Below are positions 1 to 8,017 of a DNA stretch of 20,153 nucleotides, piece by piece (within the stretch, counting starts at the first letter, position 1; every line of letters starts with the position of its first letter). Position numbers and translations under genes: made by a program. Source of the DNA: UBA6183 sp964545895 (GTDB lineage Bacteria; Bacteroidota; Bacteroidia; UKL13-3); the NCBI GenBank assembly GCA_964545895.1, contig CAZJHS010000055.1, positions 1-20,153 on the forward strand, read 5' to 3'. The notes below the pieces were generated by a model. That model did not search any database. It had not been told where the DNA came from and worked only from the letters and a program-made list of their open reading frames with translations.

Positions 1-16
1 ATTAGCATAAGTATAT

Positions 17-49
17 AAAGCCCTTTGTAGTAAAATTACAAAGGGCTTT
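17..49. terminator. Bidirectional intrinsic terminator at the left edge
   Basis: A perfect 13-bp stem (17-29 paired with 37-49) encloses a 7-nt loop. The stem has A-rich and T-rich ends around a GCCC/GGGC core, so it can end transcription from either side. It presumably serves a gene lying left of the window. It ends only about 15 nt before the likely start of the PAP2 gene, leaving almost no room for a separate promoter and leader there. Confidence 0.8.
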
Positions 50-63
50 TATATTATTGCATC

Positions 64-819
64 ATCAACAAACCACTTACATACACCGCAATTTTAAGCC
101 TGGCAGTTTTGGCCTTGGTTGTTTTTGGCCTGCCCGTTGCATTTAGTGCAGTGCAAGGTAAGGCTGTTTGGCTGGCCTATGCCTTCACGCAGTCGGGTGG
201 TGCGGTTGGTACGGTGCTTATTGTATTAATAACCAGTTATGCTTACACCATTAGGGTTGAAGCCGTAAAATACAAGTTTTTTACGTTTATAAAATCGGTA
301 GTAGCATTAAGTTTATTTATTGGTTTGTGGGCTTTTGTAAACGAGCACTTAACCAAACCATTGTTAAAAGAGGTAAGACCAAGTCATGCATACTTGCTGC
401 AGCAAACTAACCTCACCAATAAGCTCGATTCGTTATACACCTTAACCAAAACAGCGCGTGCAGCATATTTTCAAAATTTAGTGCAACAAACGCAACAACA
501 ATTTACACAAATTGACAGCACCGTATTAACTCATTGGGTTAACGAAGCAGGATATTCATTTCCTTCGGGCCACTCGTTTAATGCATTTTTATTGGCCACC
601 ATTATGGCGTTTAGTTTGCATCATGCCACCCATAAAAAATGGCGTACATGGTATTGGGTTCCTTACTTGTGGGCTGTATTAGTGGCGGTTTCGCGTGTGG
701 CTTTGGGCGTACACCATCCTATTGATGTGGTGGTAGGTTCGGTAATGGGTTTTGTGGTTGCAGCCACGTTTATTTATTTCGATAGTACTCGAAAATTAAT
801 CATTCATAAAAAGCATTAG
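64..819 (+). CDS. PAP2-family membrane phosphatase (PgpB-like)
   Basis: This integral inner-membrane phosphatase should remove phosphate from a lipid (di)phosphate such as phosphatidylglycerophosphate or undecaprenyl diphosphate; the exact substrate cannot be read from sequence. All three PAP2 signature blocks are present. Counting from codon 64, they are K98-x6-R105-P106, PSGH at 167-170 (catalytic H170), and S210-R211-x5-H217-x3-D221. About six hydrophobic segments and 251 residues match PgpB. The start is uncertain: there is no ATG or GTG in frame between the stop at 31-33 and the first motif. The only standard start is TTG at 109, which would cut the first membrane helix in half. ATC at 61 or 64 preserves a charged N-terminus plus a full helix, so 64 is given here. 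The next gene, a glycosyltransferase, begins 5 bp downstream, which suggests a lipid-carrier or glycolipid role. Confidence 0.85.
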   Translation: MNKPLTYTAILSLAVLALVVFGLPVAFSAVQGKAVWLAYAFTQSGGAVGTVLIVLITSYAYTIRVEAVKYKFFTFIKSVVALSLFIGLWAFVNEHLTKPLLKEVRPSHAYLLQQTNLTNKLDSLYTLTKTARAAYFQNLVQQTQQQFTQIDSTVLTHWVNEAGYSFPSGHSFNAFLLATIMAFSLHHATHKKWRTWYWVPYLWAVLVAVSRVALGVHHPIDVVVGSVMGFVVAATFIYFDSTRKLIIHKKH

Positions 820-824
820 TACAC

Positions 825-1892
825 ATGAATATTTTATACGGAGTTCCAGGCGAAGGCATGGGCCATGCCACACGCAGCAAGGTTGTTATAAACCATTTGC
901 TAAAAACACATAATGTACAAGTGGTAAGCAGTGCGCGTGCTTATAAGTTTTTAAGCGATGCTTTTGGAGCCCGCGTTCACGAAATTAAAGGCCTACACTT
1001 TGCATACAAAGATGCCAAGGTGAGTAAAATGGGCACGTTTATGCTTAACCTAAAACATGCTCCCGAAAATTTATTGCATAATTTTTCGCAATACTTACTC
1101 ATCAATAAATCGTTTAAACCCGATTTGGTGATTTCTGATTTCGAATCGTTTTCCTACTTTTTTGCCAAGGCACATAAAATACCTACAATTAGCATTGATA
1201 ACATGCAAGTGATGAATCGCTGTAAGTTGGATGTGAAAATTGCTGATAAAGAAAAGGATAATTTTAAACTGGCTAAGGCCATTGTTAAAGCAAAAGTGCC
1301 GGGCTGCGAGCAGTATTTTATTACCAGTTTTTTTGATGCCGAAATTAAAAAACGCGATACCTTAATTGTACCACCTATTATTCGTGAAGCAATATTGCGC
1401 GCTACACCAACGGTGGGTAATCACATAGTTATGTATCAAACCTCAAGCTCGTTTGGCGAGGTAAAAGAGGTGCTTAAACAATTGCCACAACAAACATTTT
1501 ATGTGTATGGCATGAATAAAAATGAGCGAGATGGAAACATTATTTTTAAACCATTTAGCGAGCAAGGTTTTATTGATGATTTGGCTTCGGCCAAAGCAGT
1601 AATTGCTAATGGCGGTTTTTCGTTTATTAGCGAAGCCGTGTATTTAAAAAAGCCCATTTTCTCATTCCCAATTGCAGGTCAGTTTGAGCAATGGATGAAT
1701 GCAGCCTACATTAATAAGCTTGGCTTTGGTAGGCATTTTGATACCTTAAATGCCGATGCGCTTAAAGCATTTATGTTTGATTTAGAAGTGTTTCAACAAA
1801 ACTTAAGTAAATATAGGCAAGAAGAAAACAGATCCTTATTTGCCCAGCTTGATAGTTGGTTGTTGCGTTTTGCAAGTCAACATAAGATATAG
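825..1892 (+). CDS. MJ1255/VC2487-type glycosyltransferase (GT-B fold)
   Basis: This 355-residue protein looks like a GT-B glycosyltransferase of the uncharacterised MJ1255 type, distantly related to UDP-glucuronosyltransferases and MurG. The N-terminus carries the glycine-rich loop GEGMGHATR (9-17), expected at the acceptor/donor cleft. The C-terminal half carries ANGGFSFISEA (261-271) and GQFEQWMNA (285-293), matching the nucleotide-sugar-binding region of the family. There is no signal peptide, so it is probably cytosolic or peripheral to the membrane. It starts at ATG 825, 5 bp after the PAP2 gene, and is almost certainly cotranscribed with it. Sugar transfer to a membrane lipid is a reasonable inference from that pairing, but donor and acceptor are unknown. 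Confidence 0.8.
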   Translation: MNILYGVPGEGMGHATRSKVVINHLLKTHNVQVVSSARAYKFLSDAFGARVHEIKGLHFAYKDAKVSKMGTFMLNLKHAPENLLHNFSQYLLINKSFKPDLVISDFESFSYFFAKAHKIPTISIDNMQVMNRCKLDVKIADKEKDNFKLAKAIVKAKVPGCEQYFITSFFDAEIKKRDTLIVPPIIREAILRATPTVGNHIVMYQTSSSFGEVKEVLKQLPQQTFYVYGMNKNERDGNIIFKPFSEQGFIDDLASAKAVIANGGFSFISEAVYLKKPIFSFPIAGQFEQWMNAAYINKLGFGRHFDTLNADALKAFMFDLEVFQQNLSKYRQEENRSLFAQLDSWLLRFASQHKI

Positions 1893-1916
1893 TTATCTGC
1901 CCAAAAACTTACCCCT

Positions 1917-1943
1917 TTTGTTACGCCTAATTTAGTAGTTTTG
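1917..1943 (+). promoter_or_regulatory. Bacteroidota-type promoter before the DUF2480 gene
   Basis: TAGTTTTG at 1936-1943 matches the phylum's -7 consensus TAnnTTTG exactly. TTTG at 1917-1920 could be the -33 element, although the 15-bp gap is shorter than usual. Transcription would begin around 1950, only a few bases before the ATG at 1953, giving a nearly leaderless mRNA. Assigned by eye from consensus. Confidence 0.45.
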
Positions 1944-1952
1944 TAGTTGTAT

Positions 1953-2474
1953 ATGGAAACCAATTTACCAATAGAACCTATTACCAATAAAGTTGCAAAC
2001 AGTGGCTTGGTTACTATTAATTTAGAAGACTATTTTAATAAAGGGGAGCGTGTGTTGCTTGATATAAAGCCTTGGCTTTTTATGGAAATGATATTGAAAG
2101 AAAAGGACTTTAGAGAGCATGTAAAGCAACACAATTGGGAGCAATACACGGGTAAAAATGTAGCCTTTTCTTGTAGCGCTGATGCCATTATTCCTACCTG
2201 GGCTTATATGCTTTTAGCAGTAAGTATCGAACCATTTGCAAACCGATATGTGTTTGGTAATTTAGATACTTTAAATACCATACTTTATCAAGATGCATTA
2301 CAACAAATAAATGCTACAGATTATACCGATGTGCGGGTAATTATAAAAGGGTGCAGTGATGTGCCGGTGCCAGTAAGTGCTTATGTAGAAATTACCCATA
2401 AGCTGGCACCATTTGCCAAAAGCATTATGTATGGTGAGGCTTGCAGCAATGTGCCTATTTATAAACGCAAGTAA
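1953..2474 (+). CDS. DUF2480 family protein
   Basis: A 173-residue soluble protein of the DUF2480 family, known to me only from Bacteroidota and of unknown function. Recognisable family features are the N-terminal LVTINLEDYF segment, the central IIPTWAYMLL segment, and the C-terminal VIIKGCSDVPVP and GEACSNVPIYK blocks. The two conserved-looking cysteines near the C-terminus might bind a metal or form part of an active site, but this is inference. ATG 1953 is preferred over the TTG two codons upstream because it fits the promoter. No signal peptide or membrane segment is visible. The gene lies 60 bp after the glycosyltransferase and 40 bp before the mscS-like gene, so it may be read with the latter. 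Confidence 0.8.
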   Translation: METNLPIEPITNKVANSGLVTINLEDYFNKGERVLLDIKPWLFMEMILKEKDFREHVKQHNWEQYTGKNVAFSCSADAIIPTWAYMLLAVSIEPFANRYVFGNLDTLNTILYQDALQQINATDYTDVRVIIKGCSDVPVPVSAYVEITHKLAPFAKSIMYGEACSNVPIYKRK

Positions 2475-2514
2475 ATTTTATTAGCGTTACATTTTTAACT
2501 AATAACTTATTGGT

Positions 2515-3606
2515 ATGAATTGGTTACCCAACGACATAGTTTTTTTAGAAAATAATCTGCTGCAAATTTTACGTTTTGCGGCCATATTATGTTTAGGACT
2601 GTTGTTTAAACGCTTTGGTGCAAAGTTTTTAAGCAAGCAGTCGTTTCGCATTTTCAAAACCTTTTCACACAACCAGTTTAGCGAGGTTTTTGTTGATTTG
2701 TTGCGCAAACCTATTGAGCAATTTCTTTCGTTATTAATTATTTATTTCGCTTTCGAGCATCTTACATTTCCGCTAAGTTGGAACTTGGTTGATGCCACTG
2801 AATACGGCATACGTTGGTTGCTATTGGTGGTATGGAAAATTGCATTTTTGGTTGTACTTGCTCGTATACTATTACGTGCTACTGATTTCTTTACACATGT
2901 ACTCATTAACAGAGCCGAATCACCTATTGCACCCGAGTTGGGTAACTTTTTAAAAGAGTTAATTAAAGTGCTTTTGGTGGTGTTGTGCGTTTTTGCAGGC
3001 TTGCGTATTATTTTTCATGTAAACATTACTGCTCTTATTGCATCATTAGGTATTGGTGGTTTGGCTGTAGCATTGGCAGCACAAGATACCTTAGCTAATT
3101 TATTAGGCTCGTTTGTAATATATTTGGATAAACCTTTTAAAGCAGGCGATTTAATTGAAACAGCCGATATAAAAGGAAGGGTAGAGCATGTTGGTTTTCG
3201 TACCACGCGCATACGTACCATGGAAAAAAGTTTACTTACAGTACCCAATAAAAAGTTAATTGATACTGCTCTAAACAATATTACGCAAAGCGATTCAAGG
3301 CGCGTAAAGTTTGAGTTAGGATTAACCTATCAAAGTTCATCGGCTCAAATTTTAGCCATTGTTGATGATGTAAAACAGGTGCTTAAAAGTAACCCATTAA
3401 TTAACGAAGATTATACCGTACGCTTTGCCGATTTTAGCGCAAGCTCACTCTCTATTTTGGTGATATACTTTGTAAACAGTAACGATTATGATGTAATGAT
3501 TGAAGTAAAAGAGCAGGTAAATGTTAAAATCATGGAAATAGTAGAGCAACACAATTGCGAATTTGCCTACCCAACACAAACGCTATTTATAAAAAAGGAT
3601 AGTTAG
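2515..3606 (+). CDS. MscS-family mechanosensitive ion channel
   Basis: This inner-membrane channel protein (363 residues) belongs to the small-conductance mechanosensitive family, which releases solutes during hypo-osmotic shock. There are hydrophobic helices at about 15-33, 66-86, 100-120 and 147-169. They are followed by the glycine/alanine-rich pore helix at about 172-202 and the family-defining segment DKPFKAGDLI (205-214). The beta domain follows, with EHVGFRTTRIRT and VPNKKLID (243-250). It has more N-terminal helices than E. coli MscS (286 residues), as many bacterial homologues do. It starts at ATG 2515, 40 bp after the DUF2480 gene. A weak inverted repeat (AATGAAA 3621-3627 with TTTCATT 3651-3657) just past the stop is the only hint of a terminator. 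Confidence 0.9.
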   Translation: MNWLPNDIVFLENNLLQILRFAAILCLGLLFKRFGAKFLSKQSFRIFKTFSHNQFSEVFVDLLRKPIEQFLSLLIIYFAFEHLTFPLSWNLVDATEYGIRWLLLVVWKIAFLVVLARILLRATDFFTHVLINRAESPIAPELGNFLKELIKVLLVVLCVFAGLRIIFHVNITALIASLGIGGLAVALAAQDTLANLLGSFVIYLDKPFKAGDLIETADIKGRVEHVGFRTTRIRTMEKSLLTVPNKKLIDTALNNITQSDSRRVKFELGLTYQSSSAQILAIVDDVKQVLKSNPLINEDYTVRFADFSASSLSILVIYFVNSNDYDVMIEVKEQVNVKIMEIVEQHNCEFAYPTQTLFIKKDS

Positions 3607-3811
3607 CTGTTACTTTCAGGAATGAAAAATGTTAATATTTTTTAATGATATTTCATTTCAATCCATTTGTCTATAAATCAGGTTGTTTAAGGTATTGTAA
3701 TTTAGGTACTTATAAATTCGTCAAAAATGCATCTTGATTAAATTGGTTTTAAATTGGGCGGCTTGCCACTTTTTAATGTTGTATTAATCTGCTTATGCGC
3801 ACCTTTGAAAT
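3607..3811. other. Non-coding gap left of the candidate RNA
   Basis: No open frame of convincing length or composition is present on either strand. The stretch is very AT-rich, with a weak inverted repeat just after the mscS-like gene (3621-3627 with 3651-3657). TAATTTAG near 3699-3706 is one mismatch from the -7 promoter consensus and could start the RNA downstream, but no -33 element stands out. GGCGGCTTGCC around 3758-3768 can form a tiny hairpin. The true 5' end of the RNA described next may lie in this stretch. Confidence 0.5.
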
Positions 3812-3951
3812 GTGCTAACAGCGACTTAACATCTGTTTTAGTTCATTAGCACAACCCGATTGCTTTAGTGCAATCCACTTACTTTGCCCTCGTGGGGTTT
3901 AATGGTTATACAGGCTAATTAGGGAGTCTTCGGACTCCCGGGTTAGCTTTT
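3812..3951 (+). ncRNA. Candidate structured non-coding RNA, possibly 6S-like
   Basis: Stacked complementarity suggests a folded RNA. Stem A pairs GTGCTAA (3812-3818) with TTAGCAC (3846-3852), and an inner CAG (3819-3821) pairs with CTG (3833-3835). Directly after it lies a compact three-way junction with no unpaired bases at the joints: AACCC (3853-3857) with GGGTT (3895-3899), GATTGC (3858-3863) with GCAATC (3870-3875), and CAC (3876-3878) with GTG (3892-3894). It ends in a strong UUCG-loop terminator. No coding frame explains it. It lacks the signatures of tmRNA, RNase P RNA and SRP RNA that I know. The 13-nt loop at 3879-3891 holds TTACTTTG, close to the phylum's -7 promoter element, which would suit a 6S-like promoter mimic. 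That assignment is speculative. It could instead be a leader element of the gene at 4057. Confidence 0.5.
3912..3951 (+). terminator. UUCG-loop intrinsic terminator
   Basis: GGGAGTC (3922-3928) pairs with GACTCCC (3933-3939) around a TTCG tetraloop, one of the most stable RNA loops. An outer helix pairs GCTAA (3914-3918) with TTAGC (3943-3947), and the bases between them can form G-U wobbles. A T-rich run (TTTTCTTATTT) follows on the + strand only, so it terminates rightward transcription. It lies about 105 bp before the next start codon and probably ends the candidate RNA. Confidence 0.8.
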
Positions 3952-4056
3952 CTTATTTAAAGCCATCCTCAATCCGTAAAATTTACCATAAAAAAGTGTT
4001 TAATACTTGTTATTGTCGCTTAGCTAGCTGAAATTTGGTGTTTAACCAAAACCATA

Positions 4057-7000
4057 GTGCGTACAAATATTAAGTACATTTTAGTCGTATTAATTACAAG
4101 CTTATTTGCTTACCAGCCAAGGCAGGTTAATGCTCAGGGCATGTATACGCAGTTTGGGCAAAATAGGGTACAGTACACCAAGTTTATTTGGAATTATGTA
4201 CGCTCCGAAAACTTTGATGCTTACTTTTACTCGGGCGGTCGCGAGTTGGCCACATTTGCTGCACGTACAGCCGAAGAGCAATTAAATGATATTGAAAAAA
4301 TAGTTGACCACAGGTTAAGTGGTAGGGTTGAAATTATTGTATACAACACCCAGCAAGAATATAAGCAAGCCAATTTCGGAATATCAGATCAACCAGCCAA
4401 CTTAGGCGGTATTATGCAGGTTACTAGTAATAGGTTTTTTGTTTTTTTTAATGGCAACCGCGATGATTTTAAAAAACGTATCAGACAAGGAATGGCCTTG
4501 GTGCTTATTAACGAGTTAATGTTTGGTGGTTTTATACAAGATCGTATACAAAATGCAGCCTTATTAAACTTACCCGATTGGTACTTAAATGGCCTAACAG
4601 CATACATTGGCGAAGAGTGGAACACTGCTTTAGATAATCAACTAAAGGATTATTTTAATACAGGTAAGGTTAAAAAATTTAACCGCATGTTATACAAAGA
4701 ACCAACACTTACGGCTCAATCGTGGTGGCGATTTTTGGTTGAAAAATATGGGGTAGAATTGGTTTCGCAAATGCTATACATTACCAAAGTTAGCCGCAAT
4801 TACGAAACTGCTTTAATTTATGTTACTGGGCTAGATTTGAAGCAGGCTGGCAAAGAGTGGGTACGTTATTACAAAGAGTTGTATGCCAAAGAGGATAATG
4901 GCCGCACTTTACCTTTGCAAGAAATTAAAGTAAAAAAACGCTTAGCTCCATACATCGAACCTAAACTAAAAGTTGCTCCTAAAGGCGATTTTGTGTCGTT
5001 TACTACCAATAAAATGGGTAAGTATAAATTGTGGTTGGTAAACACCAAAACAGGCAAACACAAACGCTTACATAAAGGTGGGTTAAAATATTATCAGCGC
5101 GAGTTAGACCATTCATTCCCGCTGATGGCTTGGCATCCGGGTGGCGAAAAAATTTCGTATGTGCATGAGCGCAGAGGTCGTTTGTTTTTAACAACGGTTG
5201 ATTTAATCACCAAAAAGAAATCGAAATTAGAGTTTTTAAAGTTTGATAAAATTACGGGATTTGCATACTCCGATAATGGAGGTACTTTGGTAATATCGGC
5301 TATACGCAAAGGCCAAAGCGATTTGTATTTATACGATATGAAAACGCGCAAAGAGCGCCAAATAACAAACGATCCTTATGATGATTTGCATCCGGTTTAT
5401 GCAGATGGTGGAGGTGCTATTTTATTCGCATCAAACCGCAACAGCGATTCGCTTGGAGCTGCTGCACCGCTTACTTTAAACACCTCAAATAATTTAGATA
5501 TTTATGTGTATGATTTAGAAAAAGTGGGTCAGCCAAATGCCTTAAAACGATTAAGCAACACGCCTAATATAAACGAAACACAACCTATTGAATACAGCAA
5601 TAAATACTACAGTTATTTAACCGAGTATAATGGCATTGTTAATAGATACGCTGCGCGTGTGGAAGAGCAATATGATTTTACCGAATTGCAAATTTTTAGA
5701 AAAGATTCGTTACGCACCATTGATACTTTGTTTTTTGAACAATTAGAAGAAAAAGGTAATAGCTTTGATTACAATGGCCGCACCATAAAATTAGATCAAA
5801 CCATTGAAAAAATTGATACCATTATACACACCAAAGATGTAGTGTTTACTTACCCATTAACCAACTATAGTCGCAGTATTTTGGCATATGATGTGTGCAA
5901 GCAAACACAAAAAGAGTATGATTTTGTATTAAGCAACAAACGTTACTACATCTACGAATCGTTGGTGCAACGCCAAGTAGAAGAAGTAGGTGCAAAAACA
6001 GAAACCTATCCTAATATGTATAGGCTAAAAACAGGTTTTGCCACCAAGCCATTTGCCGTTGGGCAAGCCGTGTTTAAGCCACGCAATTTTCCTACAAACA
6101 TCATTACAAGCAAATCAACCGAACCCGAAAAAATTAAAGATACTTTACCCATAGAATCTTTCTTTTTTGTGAATGATTTTCCTCCTGTTACCAATCCATT
6201 GCCAGAGGTAAAGGCAACGGTAAAGGCAGAGCCAACACCTTCGGCTAAGTATTTAAAAGTAAGCTCGCCACGCTATTACAACATCACCTATTTCCCTGAT
6301 AAGTTGTATACCCAATTAGATAACTCTATCATCAATTCATACTATCAACCCATAACACCTGGTGGCGAAAATTTATTGAACACCGGATTAAATTCTATGT
6401 TTAAATATGGCTTGATTGATTTGTTTGAAGATTACAGAATTGTGGGTGGATTTAGAATTCCGCTAAACTTTAGTGGGGCCGATTATTTTGTAACGTATGA
6501 AAGTTTAAAACGCAGACTAGATCATAAAATAACGCTTTACAGGCAAAGTAGGGATGGAGCTTATGATGGTACCGTTACTAAAAACACCGTACACGAAATT
6601 AGGTACGAAATGAAGTATCCAATAAACCAAGTATTGAGTTTGCGTGGCAATGTTTTTACCCGCATGGATAGAAACGTGTTTAAAGGAATTGATAATGTAA
6701 CCTTAGCTAAACCAGATATAGAAAACATATGGGCAGGCTATAAAGGCGAAATAGTATTTGATAACACCATACCCAAAGGATTAAATTTATTGGCTGGTAC
6801 ACGTTGGAAAATATTTTTCGAACAATACACCAACGTAAACGATAAAAACATCAAATTAAATGCCGCTGGTTTTGATTTCAGAAATTATCAACCCGTACAC
6901 CGTAATATTATTTTTTGCACGCGAATAACTGCTAATACTTCGTGGGGCGAGCGTAAAGTGAAATACGTAATGGGTGGTGTTGACAATTGGCTGATGCCAC

Positions 7001-7458
7001 AAGTTGAACAAACCAATAATGTGAGTAGTACTAATTATTCGTTTCAGGCATTAGCTACCAACATGCGCGGCTTTAAGCAAAATATACGCAGTGGTAGCAC
7101 CTTTGCTGTTATTAATGCCGAGTTACGTATTCCAATTATATCGTACATTGCTAATAGGCCAATACGCTCGGAGTTTTTAAATAATTTATTGTTGATGCCA
7201 TTTTTTGATATTGGCACCGCCTGGACAGGCAGCGGCCCATACAGCGATGAAAACACATTTAATCAAACCATTTACCAAATACCTAATTTAAAAGCAGTAG
7301 TTATTAATGTGCGCGAACCAATTATTGCTGGCTTTGGCCCAGGTGTGCGCAGTAAGTTAATGGGCTATTATATTAGGCTTGATATGGCTTGGGGTATACA
7401 GGATTTAGAAGTTACTAAAAAACCTATGTATCATTTATCTTTGGCTACTGATTTTTAA
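4057..7458 (+). CDS. Large outer-membrane protein: inactive gluzincin-like domain, TolB-like propeller, barrel
   Basis: A 1133-residue secreted protein with three visible parts. A signal peptide occupies about 1-26 (cleavage after VNA). Residues about 45-280 resemble the peptidase-MA/gluzincin domain found in comparable Bacteroidota proteins, including LPDWYLNGLTAYIGEEW at 172-188. The expected HExxH zinc site reads INELM (151-155), so both histidines are missing and the domain is probably not a protease. Residues about 305-500 contain TolB/PD40-type propeller strands, for example SDLYLYDMKT and DLHPVYADGGGAILFASN. The C-terminal 350 or so residues look like an outer-membrane beta-barrel and end in Phe (ATDF). 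GTG 4057 is chosen because it begins a proper signal peptide. The role is unknown; surface scaffolding or binding is more likely than catalysis. The neighbour follows 11 bp downstream. Confidence 0.75.
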   Translation: MRTNIKYILVVLITSLFAYQPRQVNAQGMYTQFGQNRVQYTKFIWNYVRSENFDAYFYSGGRELATFAARTAEEQLNDIEKIVDHRLSGRVEIIVYNTQQEYKQANFGISDQPANLGGIMQVTSNRFFVFFNGNRDDFKKRIRQGMALVLINELMFGGFIQDRIQNAALLNLPDWYLNGLTAYIGEEWNTALDNQLKDYFNTGKVKKFNRMLYKEPTLTAQSWWRFLVEKYGVELVSQMLYITKVSRNYETALIYVTGLDLKQAGKEWVRYYKELYAKEDNGRTLPLQEIKVKKRLAPYIEPKLKVAPKGDFVSFTTNKMGKYKLWLVNTKTGKHKRLHKGGLKYYQRELDHSFPLMAWHPGGEKISYVHERRGRLFLTTVDLITKKKSKLEFLKFDKITGFAYSDNGGTLVISAIRKGQSDLYLYDMKTRKERQITNDPYDDLHPVYADGGGAILFASNRNSDSLGAAAPLTLNTSNNLDIYVYDLEKVGQPNALKRLSNTPNINETQPIEYSNKYYSYLTEYNGIVNRYAARVEEQYDFTELQIFRKDSLRTIDTLFFEQLEEKGNSFDYNGRTIKLDQTIEKIDTIIHTKDVVFTYPLTNYSRSILAYDVCKQTQKEYDFVLSNKRYYIYESLVQRQVEEVGAKTETYPNMYRLKTGFATKPFAVGQAVFKPRNFPTNIITSKSTEPEKIKDTLPIESFFFVNDFPPVTNPLPEVKATVKAEPTPSAKYLKVSSPRYYNITYFPDKLYTQLDNSIINSYYQPITPGGENLLNTGLNSMFKYGLIDLFEDYRIVGGFRIPLNFSGADYFVTYESLKRRLDHKITLYRQSRDGAYDGTVTKNTVHEIRYEMKYPINQVLSLRGNVFTRMDRNVFKGIDNVTLAKPDIENIWAGYKGEIVFDNTIPKGLNLLAGTRWKIFFEQYTNVNDKNIKLNAAGFDFRNYQPVHRNIIFCTRITANTSWGERKVKYVMGGVDNWLMPQVEQTNNVSSTNYSFQALATNMRGFKQNIRSGSTFAVINAELRIPIISYIANRPIRSEFLNNLLLMPFFDIGTAWTGSGPYSDENTFNQTIYQIPNLKAVVINVREPIIAGFGPGVRSKLMGYYIRLDMAWGIQDLEVTKKPMYHLSLATDF

Positions 7459-7469
7459 AAATACAAACT

Positions 7470-8009
7470 ATGTTAAAAAAGGTATTATTGAGCATTGCGG
7501 CACTGGTGGTGTTGCTGTTTGCATTTTTGGTTTACGAAGGATTGTTTGCCAAAACTAATATTGTTACTGCCGAGGAAGGCGGCTATTTAATGATGGGTTT
7601 AGACCACCGCGGTGGTTACCATAAAATTGGTGATGTTTTTGAAAAAGTAAAAGCGCAAGTAAGTCAAAGTGGTATTGCCAATGCAAAGTATGCTGGGGTG
7701 TATTTTGATGATCCCGATACTATGCCAGAAGATAGTTTAAAATCGTTTGCAGCAGTAATTGTTACATCAACCCAAGATAGTTTGAAATTAGCATCTGTCG
7801 AAGGTTTTCATGCCATACAAATTAACCGTGGCAAAGCCATGACTTGCGATATGGAGTCGCACGATTTTGTTTCGCAAATGCTATCCATTGTTAAAGCTTA
7901 CGGTGCATTTGGCGATTACTTTACTGCAAATCCTGAAGAAGCAAACGGACTTAAATTTGTGTACGAACTATATAACGAGAAAGGAACACGATTTGTGTTT
8001 CAATTTTAA
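7470..8009 (+). CDS. Membrane-anchored GyrI-like domain protein (TEX264-like layout)
   Basis: A 179-residue protein with one N-terminal membrane helix (about 4-22) followed by a GyrI-like small-molecule-binding domain. The segment AGVYFDDPDTMPEDSLKSF (75-93) matches the G-I/V-Y-Y/F-D-D/N-P-x-x-x-P-x-D pattern I recall from the membrane-anchored GyrI-like protein TEX264 and its bacterial relatives. GFHAIQINRGKAMTCDME and the closing FVYELYNEKGTRFVFQF fit later strands of the same fold. The domain probably faces the periplasm or cytosol and may bind a hydrophobic ligand or a protein. No catalytic residues are evident. It starts at ATG 7470, 11 bp after the large outer-membrane protein, so the two are probably cotranscribed. 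It converges on thymidine kinase with 8 bp between the stops and no visible terminator. Confidence 0.7.
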   Translation: MLKKVLLSIAALVVLLFAFLVYEGLFAKTNIVTAEEGGYLMMGLDHRGGYHKIGDVFEKVKAQVSQSGIANAKYAGVYFDDPDTMPEDSLKSFAAVIVTSTQDSLKLASVEGFHAIQINRGKAMTCDMESHDFVSQMLSIVKAYGAFGDYFTANPEEANGLKFVYELYNEKGTRFVFQF

Positions 8010-8017
8010 GTTATTAT

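Noticed and set aside
2404..2416. TGGCAC followed by TTGC, resembling a sigma-54 -24/-12 promoter, of interest because rpoN is in the window
   Set aside because: The spacer is 3 bp instead of 5, and the site lies inside the DUF2480 coding region.
3758..3775. GGCTTGCCACT resembling part of a cobalamin riboswitch
   Set aside because: The rest of the riboswitch, including the B12 box, is absent, and no B12 gene lies downstream.
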